A stretch of DNA of 64,000 bases from Jannaschia sp. Os4 (lineage in GTDB: Bacteria > Pseudomonadota > Alphaproteobacteria > Rhodobacterales > Rhodobacteraceae). The DNA lies in assembly GCF_016820245.1 (NCBI RefSeq), contig NZ_JAFCAR010000003.1, positions 62,001 to 126,000 of the forward strand. Reading direction: 5' to 3'. Shown here piece after piece: positions 9,317 through 16,744 of this stretch (the first letter of the stretch is position 1; each line of letters starts with the position of its first letter). The position numbers and the translations under genes are program-made. The notes under the pieces were generated by a model. It did not search any database. It was not told where the DNA came from and saw nothing but the letters and a program-made list of their open reading frames with translations.

Positions 9317-10072
9317 ATGTCCCGTCTCGCCCTGATCGCCGCCCTGCTCGCCGCCGCCCCGGCCGCGGCCCACTACGGCATGATCATCCCCTCCGACGCG
9401 ATGCTGTCCCAGGAGGACGGGCGGTCGGTCGACCTGACGGTCTCCTTCTCGCACCCCTTCGAGGAGGACGGCATGATCCTCGAGCGCCCGGAGGCCTTCA
9501 CGGTGACCCATGCGGGGGAGACGACGGACCTGCTCGGCGACCTGTCGGAAGCCACCGTCATGGACGCGCCCGGCTTCACGCTCACCTACGACGTCGAGCG
9601 CCCCGGCGCCCATATCTTCGCGATGACGCCCGTCCCCTACTGGGAGCCCGCCGAGGACGCCTTCATCCAGCACTTCACCAAGGTCGTCGTTCCCGCCTAT
9701 GGCGACGACGAGGGCTGGGACGCGGAGCTCGGCCTGCGCACCGAGATCGAGCCCCTGACGAAGCCCTTCGGCCTGTGGGCGGGCAACGTGTTCCAAGGCA
9801 TCGTCAAGCTGGAGGGCGAGCCGGTCCCCTACGCCGAGGTCGAGGTCGAGTTCTACAACGAGGGGCAGGCGGCCACCGCGCCCTCGGAGCTGATGATCAC
9901 GCAGACGATCAAGGCCGACGCGGACGGCGTGTTCACCTACGCCGCGCCGAACCCCGGCTGGTGGGGCTTCGCCGCGCTCAACACCGCGCCCGAGACCATG
10001 GAGCAGGACGGCGAGGCGAAGGCGGTCGAGCTGGGCGCCGTGATCTGGGTCCGGTTCGAGGAATGGCAGTGA
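9317..10072 (+). CDS. DUF4198-type periplasmic protein
   Basis: 251 residues with a clear signal peptide (MSRLALIAALLAAAPAAA, cleavage before HYGM). The mature part resembles DUF4198 proteins, often annotated as nickel or cobalt uptake associated: N-terminal His after cleavage, VDLTVSFSHPFEEDGM, FIQHFTKVVVPAYG, GLWAGNVFQGIV, and a C-terminal half with a carboxypeptidase-regulatory or Ig-like pattern (YAEVEVEFYNE, TYAAPNPGWWGFAAL). The ribosome binding site AAGGAG precedes it by 6 bp. It begins 10 bp after the permease and overlaps the next small gene. The role is inferred: it presents or buffers a metal ion in the periplasm for this operon's transporter. Confidence 0.75.
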   Translation: MSRLALIAALLAAAPAAAHYGMIIPSDAMLSQEDGRSVDLTVSFSHPFEEDGMILERPEAFTVTHAGETTDLLGDLSEATVMDAPGFTLTYDVERPGAHIFAMTPVPYWEPAEDAFIQHFTKVVVPAYGDDEGWDAELGLRTEIEPLTKPFGLWAGNVFQGIVKLEGEPVPYAEVEVEFYNEGQAATAPSELMITQTIKADADGVFTYAAPNPGWWGFAALNTAPETMEQDGEAKAVELGAVIWVRFEEWQ

Positions 10073-10413
10073 TCCGCACGGCGCTCGCGGCGCTGCTCGC
10101 GCTGGCCCTCGCGGGGCCGGCGTGGGCGCACCGGGTCAACGTCTTCGCGTCCGTGCAGGACGCGGAGGCCGGCGAGGAGGTCGTGGTCGAGGCCAAGTTC
10201 TCCACCGGCCGCATCCCCGCCTTGGGCGAGGTGGTCGTGGAGGACGCCGCGGGCACCGTCCTCGCCACCTATCCGCTGGAGGACGGCGCCGCGCGCTTCC
10301 CGCTCGACCGCGCCGCCGCCGCGGGGGGGCTGTCGATCACGGTGCGGACGGACGACGACCACGAGGGCTACTGGCTGCTGACCCCCGCCGACCTGGGGGA
10401 GGGGGGCTCGTGA
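10069..10413 (+). CDS. Small periplasmic protein of the metal-type operon
   Basis: 114 residues from the GTG at 10069 (GTGA overlap with the upstream stop; an ATG at 10063 is also possible and gives 116). The signal peptide ends at about GPAWAHRVNVFA, so the mature N-terminus again starts close to a histidine, as in the preceding DUF4198 protein. The mature 95 residues form a single beta-rich domain (EEVVVEAKFSTGRIPALGEV, VVVEDAAGTVLATYPL) and end in DDDHEGYWLLTP. It resembles the domain found in proteins annotated as nickel-transport accessory proteins. It overlaps the binding-protein gene by 4 bp. Function is inferred from context. Confidence 0.65.
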   Translation: MIRTALAALLALALAGPAWAHRVNVFASVQDAEAGEEVVVEAKFSTGRIPALGEVVVEDAAGTVLATYPLEDGAARFPLDRAAAAGGLSITVRTDDDHEGYWLLTPADLGEGGS

Positions 10414-11285
10414 TCCGCGCCACCCTCGCCGCCCTCCTGCTCGCCGCGCCCGCCGCCGCGCAGAACCGCCCCGTCATCGTCGCCGACAGCTATCCCGTCG
10501 CCTACTTCGCCGGACGCCTCGCGGGGGACGCCGCCGAGGTGCGCCTCGCCGTGCCCGAGGGCCGCGACCCGGCCTCGTGGCGTCCGGGCCTGGCCGAGAT
10601 CGTCGAGATCCAAGCCGCCGACCTGATCGTGCTGAACGGCTCGGGCCTGTCGGACTGGACCACCCGCGCCGCGCTGCCTCGCGCGCGCACGGTCGACACG
10701 GGGCGCGGGCTGGAGGGCGACCTGATCGCCACCGACACCATCACCCACAGCCACGGCGCCGAGGGCAGCCACAGCCACGAGGGGGTCGCCACCCACACGT
10801 GGCTCGACCTCGGCCTCGCGTCCCGCCAAGCCGAGGCGCTGGCCCCCGCCCTCGCGCGCGCGGTCCCCGGTGCCGACGTCGAGGGCGCCCTCGCCGCGCT
10901 CCTGTCCGACCTCTCCGCCCTCGACGCCGCATGGGACGGCCTCGTGGACGGCGAGCCGGTCCCGGTGATCGTCTCGCACCCGCGCTACGAGTATCTCGGC
11001 GCGGCCTACGGCCTCGACGTCTCGGCCCTCGACTGGGCGGCCGGCGCCGTGCCCGATGCCGACCAGCTCGCCGCCTTGGGCGCCCTCGCCGCGGAGACCG
11101 GCGCGCGCGTCCTCGTCTGGGAGGCCGAGCCTCCGGACGCCGCGCGCGCGGCCGTCGCCGCCCTCGGCCTCGCGCAGGCCGTGGTGCCTTCCCTCGCCGT
11201 TCCGCCCGTCCAGGGGGACTTCGCCGCGGCGATGCAGGCGGGCCTGACGGACCTGCAGGCCGCGCTGTCGGACGCGGTGCGCTAG
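10410..11285 (+). CDS. ZnuA-like metal ABC transporter substrate-binding protein
   Basis: 291 residues from the GTG at 10410 (GTGA overlap). A signal peptide (ATLAALLLAAPAAAQ) leads a cluster A-I metal-binding fold: DSYPVAYFAGRLAG, DLIVLNGSGLSDW, a histidine-rich loop at about residues 111-131 (THSHGAEGSHSHEG, then THTWLD), a VSHPRYEYLGAAYGL segment with the third-ligand histidine, and LVWEAEPP near the C-terminus. The His-rich loop is typical of zinc-specific ZnuA proteins. No ZnuB-type permease or ZnuC-type ATPase is adjacent; the only transporter in the operon is the MacB-like pair. Periplasmic zinc (or related metal) capture is likely. Confidence 0.82.
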   Translation: MIRATLAALLLAAPAAAQNRPVIVADSYPVAYFAGRLAGDAAEVRLAVPEGRDPASWRPGLAEIVEIQAADLIVLNGSGLSDWTTRAALPRARTVDTGRGLEGDLIATDTITHSHGAEGSHSHEGVATHTWLDLGLASRQAEALAPALARAVPGADVEGALAALLSDLSALDAAWDGLVDGEPVPVIVSHPRYEYLGAAYGLDVSALDWAAGAVPDADQLAALGALAAETGARVLVWEAEPPDAARAAVAALGLAQAVVPSLAVPPVQGDFAAAMQAGLTDLQAALSDAVR

Positions 11286-11489
11286 ACGGCCGCGCGACCC
11301 CGCCTCGGCGGGCCGGGCGACCGCGCTGACGTCTGCGACGGCCCGCTCGGCCGAAGATCGCGTTCATCGGCACCTTCCGCGCCACGCGTCCCGTCCGCAT
11401 CGGGCCGTCACGTGCGGGGGAGGGGGCCGGAGCGGGGGCGACCGCGAACGAGCCGTTGGCGCGCGCTCCGCGCGGGGCGTATCATCCGT

Positions 11490-11501
11490 CCGTCCAGACG
11501 G
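11490..11501. promoter_or_regulatory. Small inverted repeat just upstream of the Rrf2 regulator gene
   Basis: CCGTCCAGACGG has 5-bp arms around a 2-bp centre and lies 8 bp before the ATG at 11510. It could be an autoregulatory site or part of the translation-initiation region. The short arms in GC-rich DNA make this weak. Confidence 0.25.
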
Positions 11502-11509
11502 AGACCGCC

Positions 11510-11953
11510 ATGCCCGCCTCGTCCCGCTTCGCGGTCGCCTGCCACGTCCTCACGGTCATGGGGCTGAAGGGGGGCGAGCCCGTGAAGTCCGACGAGGTCG
11601 CCGCGCGGGCGAGCACGAACCCGACCGTGATCCGCAAGCTGATGTCGAGCCTGCACCGGGCGGGCATCACGCGGTCCGTCATGGGCCAAGGCGGGGGCAA
11701 CCTGCTCAATCGCGCGCCGGAGACGGTCACGCTGGCCGACGTCTACCGCGCCGTCGAGGAGGGCGACCTGTTCGGCAAGCCGCGCTGCGCGCCCAGCGAC
11801 GACTGCCCCGTCGGGCCCAAGGTCCATGCCGTCCTCGCGGGCCACGCGGCACGCGCGCAGGACGCGATGCTCGCCGATCTCGGGCGGACGACGCTCGCGG
11901 ATCTGATGGCGGGCGTGGCGGGCCCCTCGGCGGATCGCACGCCCGACCCGTGA
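11510..11953 (+). CDS. Rrf2 family transcriptional regulator
   Basis: 147 residues from the ATG at 11510, which begins the conserved MPASSRFAVACHVLTVM helix. The winged helix follows: SDEVAARASTNPTVIRKLMSSLHRAGIT, then MGQGGGNLLNRAPETVTLADVYRAVE, the standard Rrf2 wing and helix. The cysteine region reads CAPSDDCPVG, only two cysteines and not the three of NsrR/IscR Fe-S sensors, so this looks like the YwnA/HypR-type thiol or redox branch. It precedes the GST gene by 91 bp on the same strand, with a long palindrome between them, so it probably represses that gene and senses electrophile or oxidant stress. Confidence 0.85.
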   Translation: MPASSRFAVACHVLTVMGLKGGEPVKSDEVAARASTNPTVIRKLMSSLHRAGITRSVMGQGGGNLLNRAPETVTLADVYRAVEEGDLFGKPRCAPSDDCPVGPKVHAVLAGHAARAQDAMLADLGRTTLADLMAGVAGPSADRTPDP

Positions 11954-11995
11954 CGGGTCACGACCGCCGCGGGGCGCATTGACGCAGGCCCTTTA

Positions 11996-12016
11996 GTGTG
12001 CAAACAAAATGCACAC
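11996..12016. promoter_or_regulatory. Operator-like palindrome ahead of the GST gene
   Basis: Perfect 7-bp arms GTGTGCA and TGCACAC flank an A-rich 7-bp centre (AACAAAA). It lies 28 bp upstream of the GST GTG start and just after a TTGACG hexamer at 11979-11984 that could be a -35 element, so a bound protein would cover the -10 region. The AT-rich centre stands out from the surrounding GC-rich DNA. The adjacent Rrf2 regulator is the obvious candidate ligand (inference). Confidence 0.6.
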
Positions 12017-12044
12017 ATAAGGCCAGCCCCGTCAGGAACCGCCC

Positions 12045-12710
12045 GTGCTCGACCTCTACACCCACACCACGCCCAACGGCTACAAGGTCGCCATCGCGCT
12101 GGAGGAGCTGGGCCTGCCCTACGAGGCGCACACCGTGAACATCCGCGAAGGCGCGCAGTTCGACCCCGCCATCGTCGCGATGAACCCCAACGCGAAGATC
12201 CCGATCCTCCACGATCGCGAGACCGGGACGACGGTCTACGAGTCCTCGGCGATCCTGCTCTACCTCGCGGACAAGGCCGGAAGGCTGTTCCCGGCGAAGG
12301 ACGAGGCCACGGCCTACTGGGACGGCATCCAGAAGCTGACCTTCGCCGCCGCCTCCATCGGCCCGATGTTCGGGCAGCGGATGCACTTCTCCTACCTCGC
12401 GCCCGAGACCGTGCCCTACGGGATCGCGCGCTACGAGGCGGAGGGCGCCCGCCTCCACGGCGTGCTCGACGCCATGCTGGACGGGCGGGACTGGCTGCTG
12501 GACTGGGGCTATTCGGTCGTCGACATCGCCGTGTTCGGCTGGGTCATGCTGGCGGACCGGATCGGCGCCGTGGATGGCGCGGCGCACCCGAACCTGCGGG
12601 CGTGGATCGACCGGATGGTGGCGCGTCCCGCCGTCCGGAAGGGCCTGACCGTGCCCGACCGCGTCGATCCCAGCCGCCTGCCGCCGCACAAGCTCGCGGC
12701 GGACGGCTGA
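12045..12710 (+). CDS. Glutathione S-transferase family protein
   Basis: 221 residues starting with GTG at 12045. The thioredoxin-like N-domain reads LDLYTHTTPNGYKVAIALEE, with TTPNGYK at the catalytic position as in the YfcG/Ure2p-like Nu class; NPNAKIPIL carries the cis-proline, and YESSAILLYLADK is the glutathione gamma-glutamyl binding motif. The helical C-domain includes YSVVDIAVFGWV, the N-capping box region. It likely conjugates or reduces disulfides with glutathione in the cytoplasm. It stands alone behind its own promoter and operator and follows the Rrf2 regulator, so induction by thiol-reactive stress is plausible. Confidence 0.85.
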   Translation: MLDLYTHTTPNGYKVAIALEELGLPYEAHTVNIREGAQFDPAIVAMNPNAKIPILHDRETGTTVYESSAILLYLADKAGRLFPAKDEATAYWDGIQKLTFAAASIGPMFGQRMHFSYLAPETVPYGIARYEAEGARLHGVLDAMLDGRDWLLDWGYSVVDIAVFGWVMLADRIGAVDGAAHPNLRAWIDRMVARPAVRKGLTVPDRVDPSRLPPHKLAADG

Positions 12711-12864
12711 CCGTTCGGCCGCCGGGGCGCGCACGACCGCGCGCCGGAGGACAAGGTCGGAGTCCGCCGCCCGCGGCCCCGCCTGCGGTCGTTAGGACAG
12801 GCGTCCGTCCCCCCTGTCGGCTGATCGGCTGCGTCGCTCGTCGGGAGCGGCCCCGCAGGAGCCC

Positions 12865-13059
12865 CTAGAGGGACCGCACCGCCCGGTTCCGCTCGCGGTA
12901 GCCGTAGGCAATCAGGCGGCGACGGCTGTCGCCCTCGAGCCCCGCCGACGCGATGTCGAAGTAGTCGTCGACCACCCGCCGCCGCACCTCGGCGTCCTGC
13001 CGATTGTAGGCACGGATCGCGGCGAAGTAGGACGTCCAGTCCTGCACCACATGTTCCAC
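12865..13059 (-). CDS. Small hypothetical protein
   Basis: 64 residues from a GTG start at 13059, preceded by GGGGGG at a reasonable distance. The sequence (VEHVVQDWTSYFAAIRAYNR, then VRRRVVDDYFDIASAGLEG) is compact, alpha-helical and of normal amino-acid composition, unlike the Arg/Pro/Ala-rich shadow frames around it. No membrane segment, signal peptide or cysteine is present. The upstream DNA at 13060-13200 is richer in A+T than its surroundings, fitting a promoter. No family recognised. It is convergent with the GST gene and lies downstream of the LysR gene on the same strand. Confidence 0.55.
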   Translation of the reverse strand: MEHVVQDWTSYFAAIRAYNRQDAEVRRRVVDDYFDIASAGLEGDSRRRLIAYGYRERNRAVRSL

Positions 13060-13223
13060 GGATAACCCCCCACGACTGGCCGAGTCCCTTCGGCCACGTG
13101 TAAGGTAAATCTGACAGTCCGAAAAATCCAGTGCGAAAATCGAGGGTTACGCGCGCCGCCGCCGAAGGTGTCGTTTCGGGGAATTCCACCCTTGCAAATA
13201 TGGCGATCCGCGGCCCGCGCGGG

Positions 13224-14114
13224 TCAGTCCGGGACCGGCCAGCGCTTCGCCCACTCCTTGAGGAAGGTCACGAAGGTCTGCACCTTGGCCGTCCGGTGGA
13301 GGTCCACGTGGGTGACGAGCCACAAGGGCGAGGCCCAGTCCTCGCGCGGGGGGAACACCATCTCTACCTCGTCCGACTCGGCCTCGGCCCACGTGGTCGA
13401 GAACCCGATCCCCGCCCCGGCGAGGACGGCGGGCCGCGCGGCGGTGATCTGGTTGACCCGGTAGGTGATGTTCTCGGCCGGCAGGTTCTCGTTGAGCCAC
13501 CGGAAGAACGGCGCGCGGGGGGTGTCCTCCGCCGAGCCGATGAACCGGTGCGCGCCCGGCGCCTCGAGGCTCTCCGGCCGTCCGTGGCGCCGGATGTACT
13601 CCTTCGACGCGTAGAGCGCGAAGCCCTGCTTGTAGAACCGCTGCACCACGTTGTCGGGCTGGTCCGGCGGGTTGCCCGCGCGGATCGCCACGTGGGCCTC
13701 GCCGTATTCCAGCCGGAACAGCCGCTCGTCGGTGAGCAGCTTGATCGTCAGCTCCGGATGCGCCTCCGAGAAGGCCGCGAGCGCGGGCGACAGCAGCGGG
13801 GCGAGGACCGCGAGCGAGGTCACGATCAGCTCGCCGGTGACCGAGTCGCCCCGCCCCTTGATGCGGCTCGCGAGCTGCGCGAGCTGATCGTCCGCCTCCC
13901 GCGCCACGGTGAAGAGGTCCTGGCCGGCCTCGGTCGGCGTGTAGCCGCGCGCGTGCCGCTGGAAGAGCTTCGTCCCGAGCTTCCCCTCAAGTGAATCGAT
14001 GTGACGGATCACCGTCGCGTGGTGGACGCCCAGCGCCGACGCGGCCCCGGACACCGTCCCTAGCCGCGCCACCTGATAGGCGGTCCGCACCTCGTCCCAG
14101 TCGTTGAAGGCCAT
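13224..14114 (-). CDS. LysR family transcriptional regulator
   Basis: 296 residues from the ATG at 14114. Two in-frame ATGs sit 6 bp apart; GGGAG touches the upstream one and is 6 bp before 14114, which decides the start. The N-terminal HTH reads FNDWDEVRTAYQVARLGTVS, GAASALGVHHATVIRHIDSL and FQRHARGYTPTEAGQDL; a LysR effector domain follows (ELIVTSLAVLAPLL, LTDERLFRLEYGEAHVAIR, GIGFSTTW). It is divergent from the azoreductase-like gene over a 129-bp spacer that contains a palindrome, the classic arrangement for a LysR regulator and its target. The effector is unknown. Confidence 0.9.
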   Translation of the reverse strand: MAFNDWDEVRTAYQVARLGTVSGAASALGVHHATVIRHIDSLEGKLGTKLFQRHARGYTPTEAGQDLFTVAREADDQLAQLASRIKGRGDSVTGELIVTSLAVLAPLLSPALAAFSEAHPELTIKLLTDERLFRLEYGEAHVAIRAGNPPDQPDNVVQRFYKQGFALYASKEYIRRHGRPESLEAPGAHRFIGSAEDTPRAPFFRWLNENLPAENITYRVNQITAARPAVLAGAGIGFSTTWAEAESDEVEMVFPPREDWASPLWLVTHVDLHRTAKVQTFVTFLKEWAKRWPVPD

Positions 14115-14134
14115 GCGCATCTCCCTGCAGCGGC

Positions 14135-14149
14135 GCACAGGCTATGTGC
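14135..14149. promoter_or_regulatory. Palindrome in the LysR/azoreductase divergent promoter region
   Basis: GCACA-N5-TGTGC is a perfect 5-bp dyad in the 129-bp spacer between the divergent genes. The first part (CGGCGCACA, 14131-14139) recurs as a direct repeat at 14158-14166, 27 bp on. Such spaced half-sites fit LysR-type binding; assignment to the adjacent regulator is inference. Confidence 0.45.
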
Positions 14150-14243
14150 CTCCGCACCGGCGCACAACGGCTGTCGCGCGATCGGCGTTTTCGCGCGGAC
14201 GTGCAGGGAGCAAGTCGGAGCGGACCCAACAGGAGACGCTCCC

Positions 14244-14819
14244 ATGTCCATCCTCCGCATCGATTCCTCCGCCCGCGTCGAGGGCTCCGCGACCCGCGCC
14301 CTGCTCGACCGGATCGAGGCCAAGCTCGACGGCCCGGTCGTCCGCCGCGACGTCGGCGGCGAGGCCCTGCCGCAGATCTCGGGCACGTGGGTCGGGTCCA
14401 ACTTCACCCCCGAGGGCGAGCGCACCCCCGCGCAGCGCGAGGCGCTGGTCCTGTCTGACACGCTCGTGGCCGAGCTGAAGGCCGCCGACACGATCCTGAT
14501 CGGCGTGCCCATCTACAACTTCGGCGTCCCGGCCAGCCTCAAGGCGTGGATCGACCTCGTGGCGCGGGCGGGCGTGACCTTCCGCTACACGCCCGAGGGG
14601 CCGGTCGGCCTCCTGGAGGGCAAGCGCGCGGTGGTCGCCGTCGCCTCCGGCGGCACCGAGGCCAACTCCGAGATCGACTTCGCCACGCCCTACATGAAGC
14701 ACGTGCTGGGCTTCATCGGCATCACGGAGGTCGAGTTCGTGCTCCACGACCGCGCGATGGCCGACGCCGACGCCGCCGCCGCGCGGGCCGAGGACGGGAT
14801 CGCCGCCCTCGCCGCCTGA
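14244..14819 (+). CDS. FMN-dependent NADH-azoreductase-like flavodoxin-fold oxidoreductase
   Basis: 191 residues of the flavodoxin-like fold. The phosphate-binding N-terminus reads ILRIDSSARVEGSATRALLD, the FMN loop PIYNFGVPASLKAWIDLVARAG at about residues 90-112, and VAVASGGT around residue 136 is the second flavin loop. The length and the IPIYNFGVP-like motif match AcpD/AzoR azoreductases, which reduce quinones and azo compounds with NAD(P)H. GGAGACG provides the ribosome binding site. It is divergent from the LysR gene and followed by a strong hairpin, so it is a single-gene unit probably controlled by that regulator. Confidence 0.87.
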   Translation: MSILRIDSSARVEGSATRALLDRIEAKLDGPVVRRDVGGEALPQISGTWVGSNFTPEGERTPAQREALVLSDTLVAELKAADTILIGVPIYNFGVPASLKAWIDLVARAGVTFRYTPEGPVGLLEGKRAVVAVASGGTEANSEIDFATPYMKHVLGFIGITEVEFVLHDRAMADADAAAARAEDGIAALAA

Positions 14820-14825
14820 CCCTTC

Positions 14826-14861
14826 GCCGCGCCTGCGAGGATATTTCTTCGCAGGCGCGGC
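14826..14861. terminator. Long perfect hairpin after the azoreductase gene
   Basis: Perfect 13-bp arms (GCCGCGCCTGCGA and its complement) enclose a 10-nt AT-rich loop (GGATATTTCT), starting 6 bp after the stop codon. No clear U-tract follows, but position and stability fit an intrinsic terminator or 3' stabiliser. Confidence 0.7.
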
Positions 14862-14930
14862 ATCGGCACGGAACGCACCCTCCCCCGCGCTGCGTTCCCC
14901 GGGAGCCCCCCCAGCCCCCGGAGACTCGCC

Positions 14931-15272
14931 ATGACCCCGTTCCTGAACCAGATGTCCGCCGGCGCCGTCCTGCCCGCCGCGTGGATGGCCGAGATGTCTG
15001 CCCGCATGGGCAGCGCGTGGGCCGCGCAGGCCGCCCAGTGGATGGGGGCCCCGGACGCCGCCGCTGGCGAGGAACTGCCCGATGCCGCCCCCGCCGAGCT
15101 TGCGCCCGTGGGGGGCCGCCTGACCGCCGCTGACGAGGTGGTCGCCGCGGTCGCGGCGGAGGCGCCGGATGTGGAGCAGGACGTCTCCGCCATGGTAGAC
15201 GCGATCGTGGACGGCCCCGTCGACGGCGGGATCGCGCCGGATGCCGGGTTCGACCCCGCCCGCCTGAACTGA
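14931..15272 (+). CDS. Small hypothetical protein, Ala/Asp-rich C-terminus
   Basis: 113 residues, ATG preceded by CCCGGAGA. The N-terminal 40 residues are amphipathic and rich in Met, Ala and Trp (LNQMSAGAVLPAAWMAEMSA, then MGSAWAAQAAQWMG), while the rest is acidic and Ala-rich (GGRLTAADEVVAAVAAEAPD). No signal peptide, membrane segment or catalytic motif is seen. The gene is isolated between two terminator-like hairpins, so it forms its own unit. No family recognised; a short amphipathic helix protein that may bind a surface or partner is a guess only. Confidence 0.5.
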   Translation: MTPFLNQMSAGAVLPAAWMAEMSARMGSAWAAQAAQWMGAPDAAAGEELPDAAPAELAPVGGRLTAADEVVAAVAAEAPDVEQDVSAMVDAIVDGPVDGGIAPDAGFDPARLN

Positions 15273-15284
15273 CGCGGCCGCGCG

Positions 15285-15300
15285 CCCGCCTCCGGGCGGG
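15285..15300. terminator. Bidirectional hairpin between convergent genes
   Basis: CCCGCC and GGCGGG arms with a 4-nt loop lie in the 34-bp gap between the small hypothetical gene and the convergent DNA alkylation repair gene. Confidence 0.5.
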
Positions 15301-15306
15301 GGCCGG

Positions 15307-16440
15307 TCAGACGATCAGGTCGAACGCCGCGGTCGGCGTGTCCACGCCGTTGATCCGCAGCCCGACCGCATGGCGCCCGCCATGGGCCCGCCGCGTCGTC
15401 ACCTCGCGGAAGCGGTGCGTGCGGGCGAACCGCGCGGTCTCCCCCGGCCCGAGGCGCAGGACCGCCCCCTTGAAGACCTTCGGCGCCGTCCGCCCGTTCG
15501 CCTTGACCAGATGCAGCACGAGGTCGACGGCGAGGTCCTGCGGCCCCGTGGCGGTGGAGGTCAGGTCGGCCGCGACCACGATCTCCTCGCCCATCCGCAC
15601 CACGGCGCGGTCCACCGTCACCGCCACGGGCGCCAGCCTCGGCGGCCCCCATCCGAACAGCGCCAGCGCGTCCGCGTCGCCCCCCTTGATCGGATGGCGC
15701 AGCGCGTGGCGCAGCAGCGCGACCCGCGTCTGTGGCGCGTCCCGCATCCAGTCCCGCGCGACCTCCACCGCCAGCGCGGGGTGGTCCTTGGCCACGTCGC
15801 CCAAGTGGTTCGCCACCGACCGCCGAACGTAGTCCGACGGATCGTCTCGCAGGCGCGCCAGCAGCCGCAGCACCGGCGACGGGTCCGCCACGAGGCCGCG
15901 CAGCCGCATCCCCCACGGCAGGCGCGGGCGCGTCCCCTCGGACACCAGCCGCCGGACATGGTGCGACGGATCCTCGACCCACCCCGCCATGATCCCGAGT
16001 GCGCGGTCTTGATCCGCGTCGATTAGGGGCCGGATCGCGAACTCCGCCGTGGACCGCTGCGTCATCAGGCGCAGCGTCTCCATCGCGTCCTCGAACGCCG
16101 CCCCGCCGTGCTCGCCCACCACGAGGCTCAGCGGCCAGATGCCCCACCCCGCGATGCCCCTCTCGTCCGACGCGCCCTTCAGGTCGGCGCGCACGTCCGG
16201 ATGCAGCATGTCCCGGAGCCTTGCGTGCCGCGCCTCCGGCTCCTCCGGCAAGTGGTCCAGCAGCGCGTCGCGGATCGCCTCGACCCGCGCCTTCATCTCC
16301 AAGGCCGGCAGCCGCGGCACCACCGCCGCCTCGAACCCCGCCGGATCGTCCAAGTGCCGCCCGATCAGCCGCACGAGGTCCGCCGAGATCAGCTCCTTGA
16401 ACGCGCCCGTCGCGGCCTCGCCTCCCTCAGCGCGCGGCAT
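15307..16440 (-). CDS. DNA alkylation repair family protein (HEAT-repeat, AlkD-like)
   Basis: 377 residues. The first 240 residues are HEAT-like helical repeats (GWGIWPLSLVVGEHG, GWVEDPSHHVRRLVSEGTRP, LLARLRDDPSDYVRRSVANH, LGDVAKDHPALAVEVARDW) of the kind found in AlkC/AlkD glycosylases that excise alkylated purines. A C-terminal beta-rich domain of about 110 residues (VTVDRAVVRMGEEIVVAADL, GRHAVGLRINGVDTPTAAFD) is an extension found in the AlkC-like branch. It overlaps the end of the ArsR regulator gene by 14 bp on the same strand, so the two are co-transcribed. Role: cytoplasmic base-damage repair, inferred from family. Confidence 0.82.
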   Translation of the reverse strand: MPRAEGGEAATGAFKELISADLVRLIGRHLDDPAGFEAAVVPRLPALEMKARVEAIRDALLDHLPEEPEARHARLRDMLHPDVRADLKGASDERGIAGWGIWPLSLVVGEHGGAAFEDAMETLRLMTQRSTAEFAIRPLIDADQDRALGIMAGWVEDPSHHVRRLVSEGTRPRLPWGMRLRGLVADPSPVLRLLARLRDDPSDYVRRSVANHLGDVAKDHPALAVEVARDWMRDAPQTRVALLRHALRHPIKGGDADALALFGWGPPRLAPVAVTVDRAVVRMGEEIVVAADLTSTATGPQDLAVDLVLHLVKANGRTAPKVFKGAVLRLGPGETARFARTHRFREVTTRRAHGGRHAVGLRINGVDTPTAAFDLIV

Positions 16441-16744
16441 CGGCGGCCTCCGCCAGCCGGGCCAGCGCGGCCGACCCCTCGGCCAGTCGCTCGGGCACCA
16501 GCTTGTAGAAGGTCCAGCCCTTGATCCGCTTGGACCGCACCAGCCCCGCCGCCTCCAGCTGCTTCATGTGCACCGTCACCGTCGGCTGCGAGAGGCCCGC
16601 CTTCTCCGTCAGGAAGCCCACGCAGACCCCGTCCGCCACGAGGTCGCCGTCGCGCTGCGGCGGGAAATGCGCGCGCGGGTCCGACAGCCACTCCAGCAGG
16701 CGCAGCCGCACGGGGCTGGCGAGGGCCTTGAACACCGCCTCCAT
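16427..16744 (-). CDS. ArsR family transcriptional regulator
   Basis: 105 residues from the ATG at 16744, which has AGGTGA 8 bp upstream; a GTG 12 bp further upstream is possible but would overlap that site. The winged helix reads MEAVFKALASPVRLRLLEWL, VGFLTEKAGLSQPTVTVHMK and QLEAAGLVRSKRIKGWTFYK. A Cys precedes the recognition region (GVCVGFL), but the CxC metal site of ArsR/SmtB proteins is absent, so it is probably not a metal sensor. It is first in an operon with the DNA alkylation repair gene and divergent from a PLP decarboxylase gene; a repeated ATATAGTC motif lies between them. Confidence 0.85.
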   Translation of the reverse strand: MEAVFKALASPVRLRLLEWLSDPRAHFPPQRDGDLVADGVCVGFLTEKAGLSQPTVTVHMKQLEAAGLVRSKRIKGWTFYKLVPERLAEGSAALARLAEAADAAR

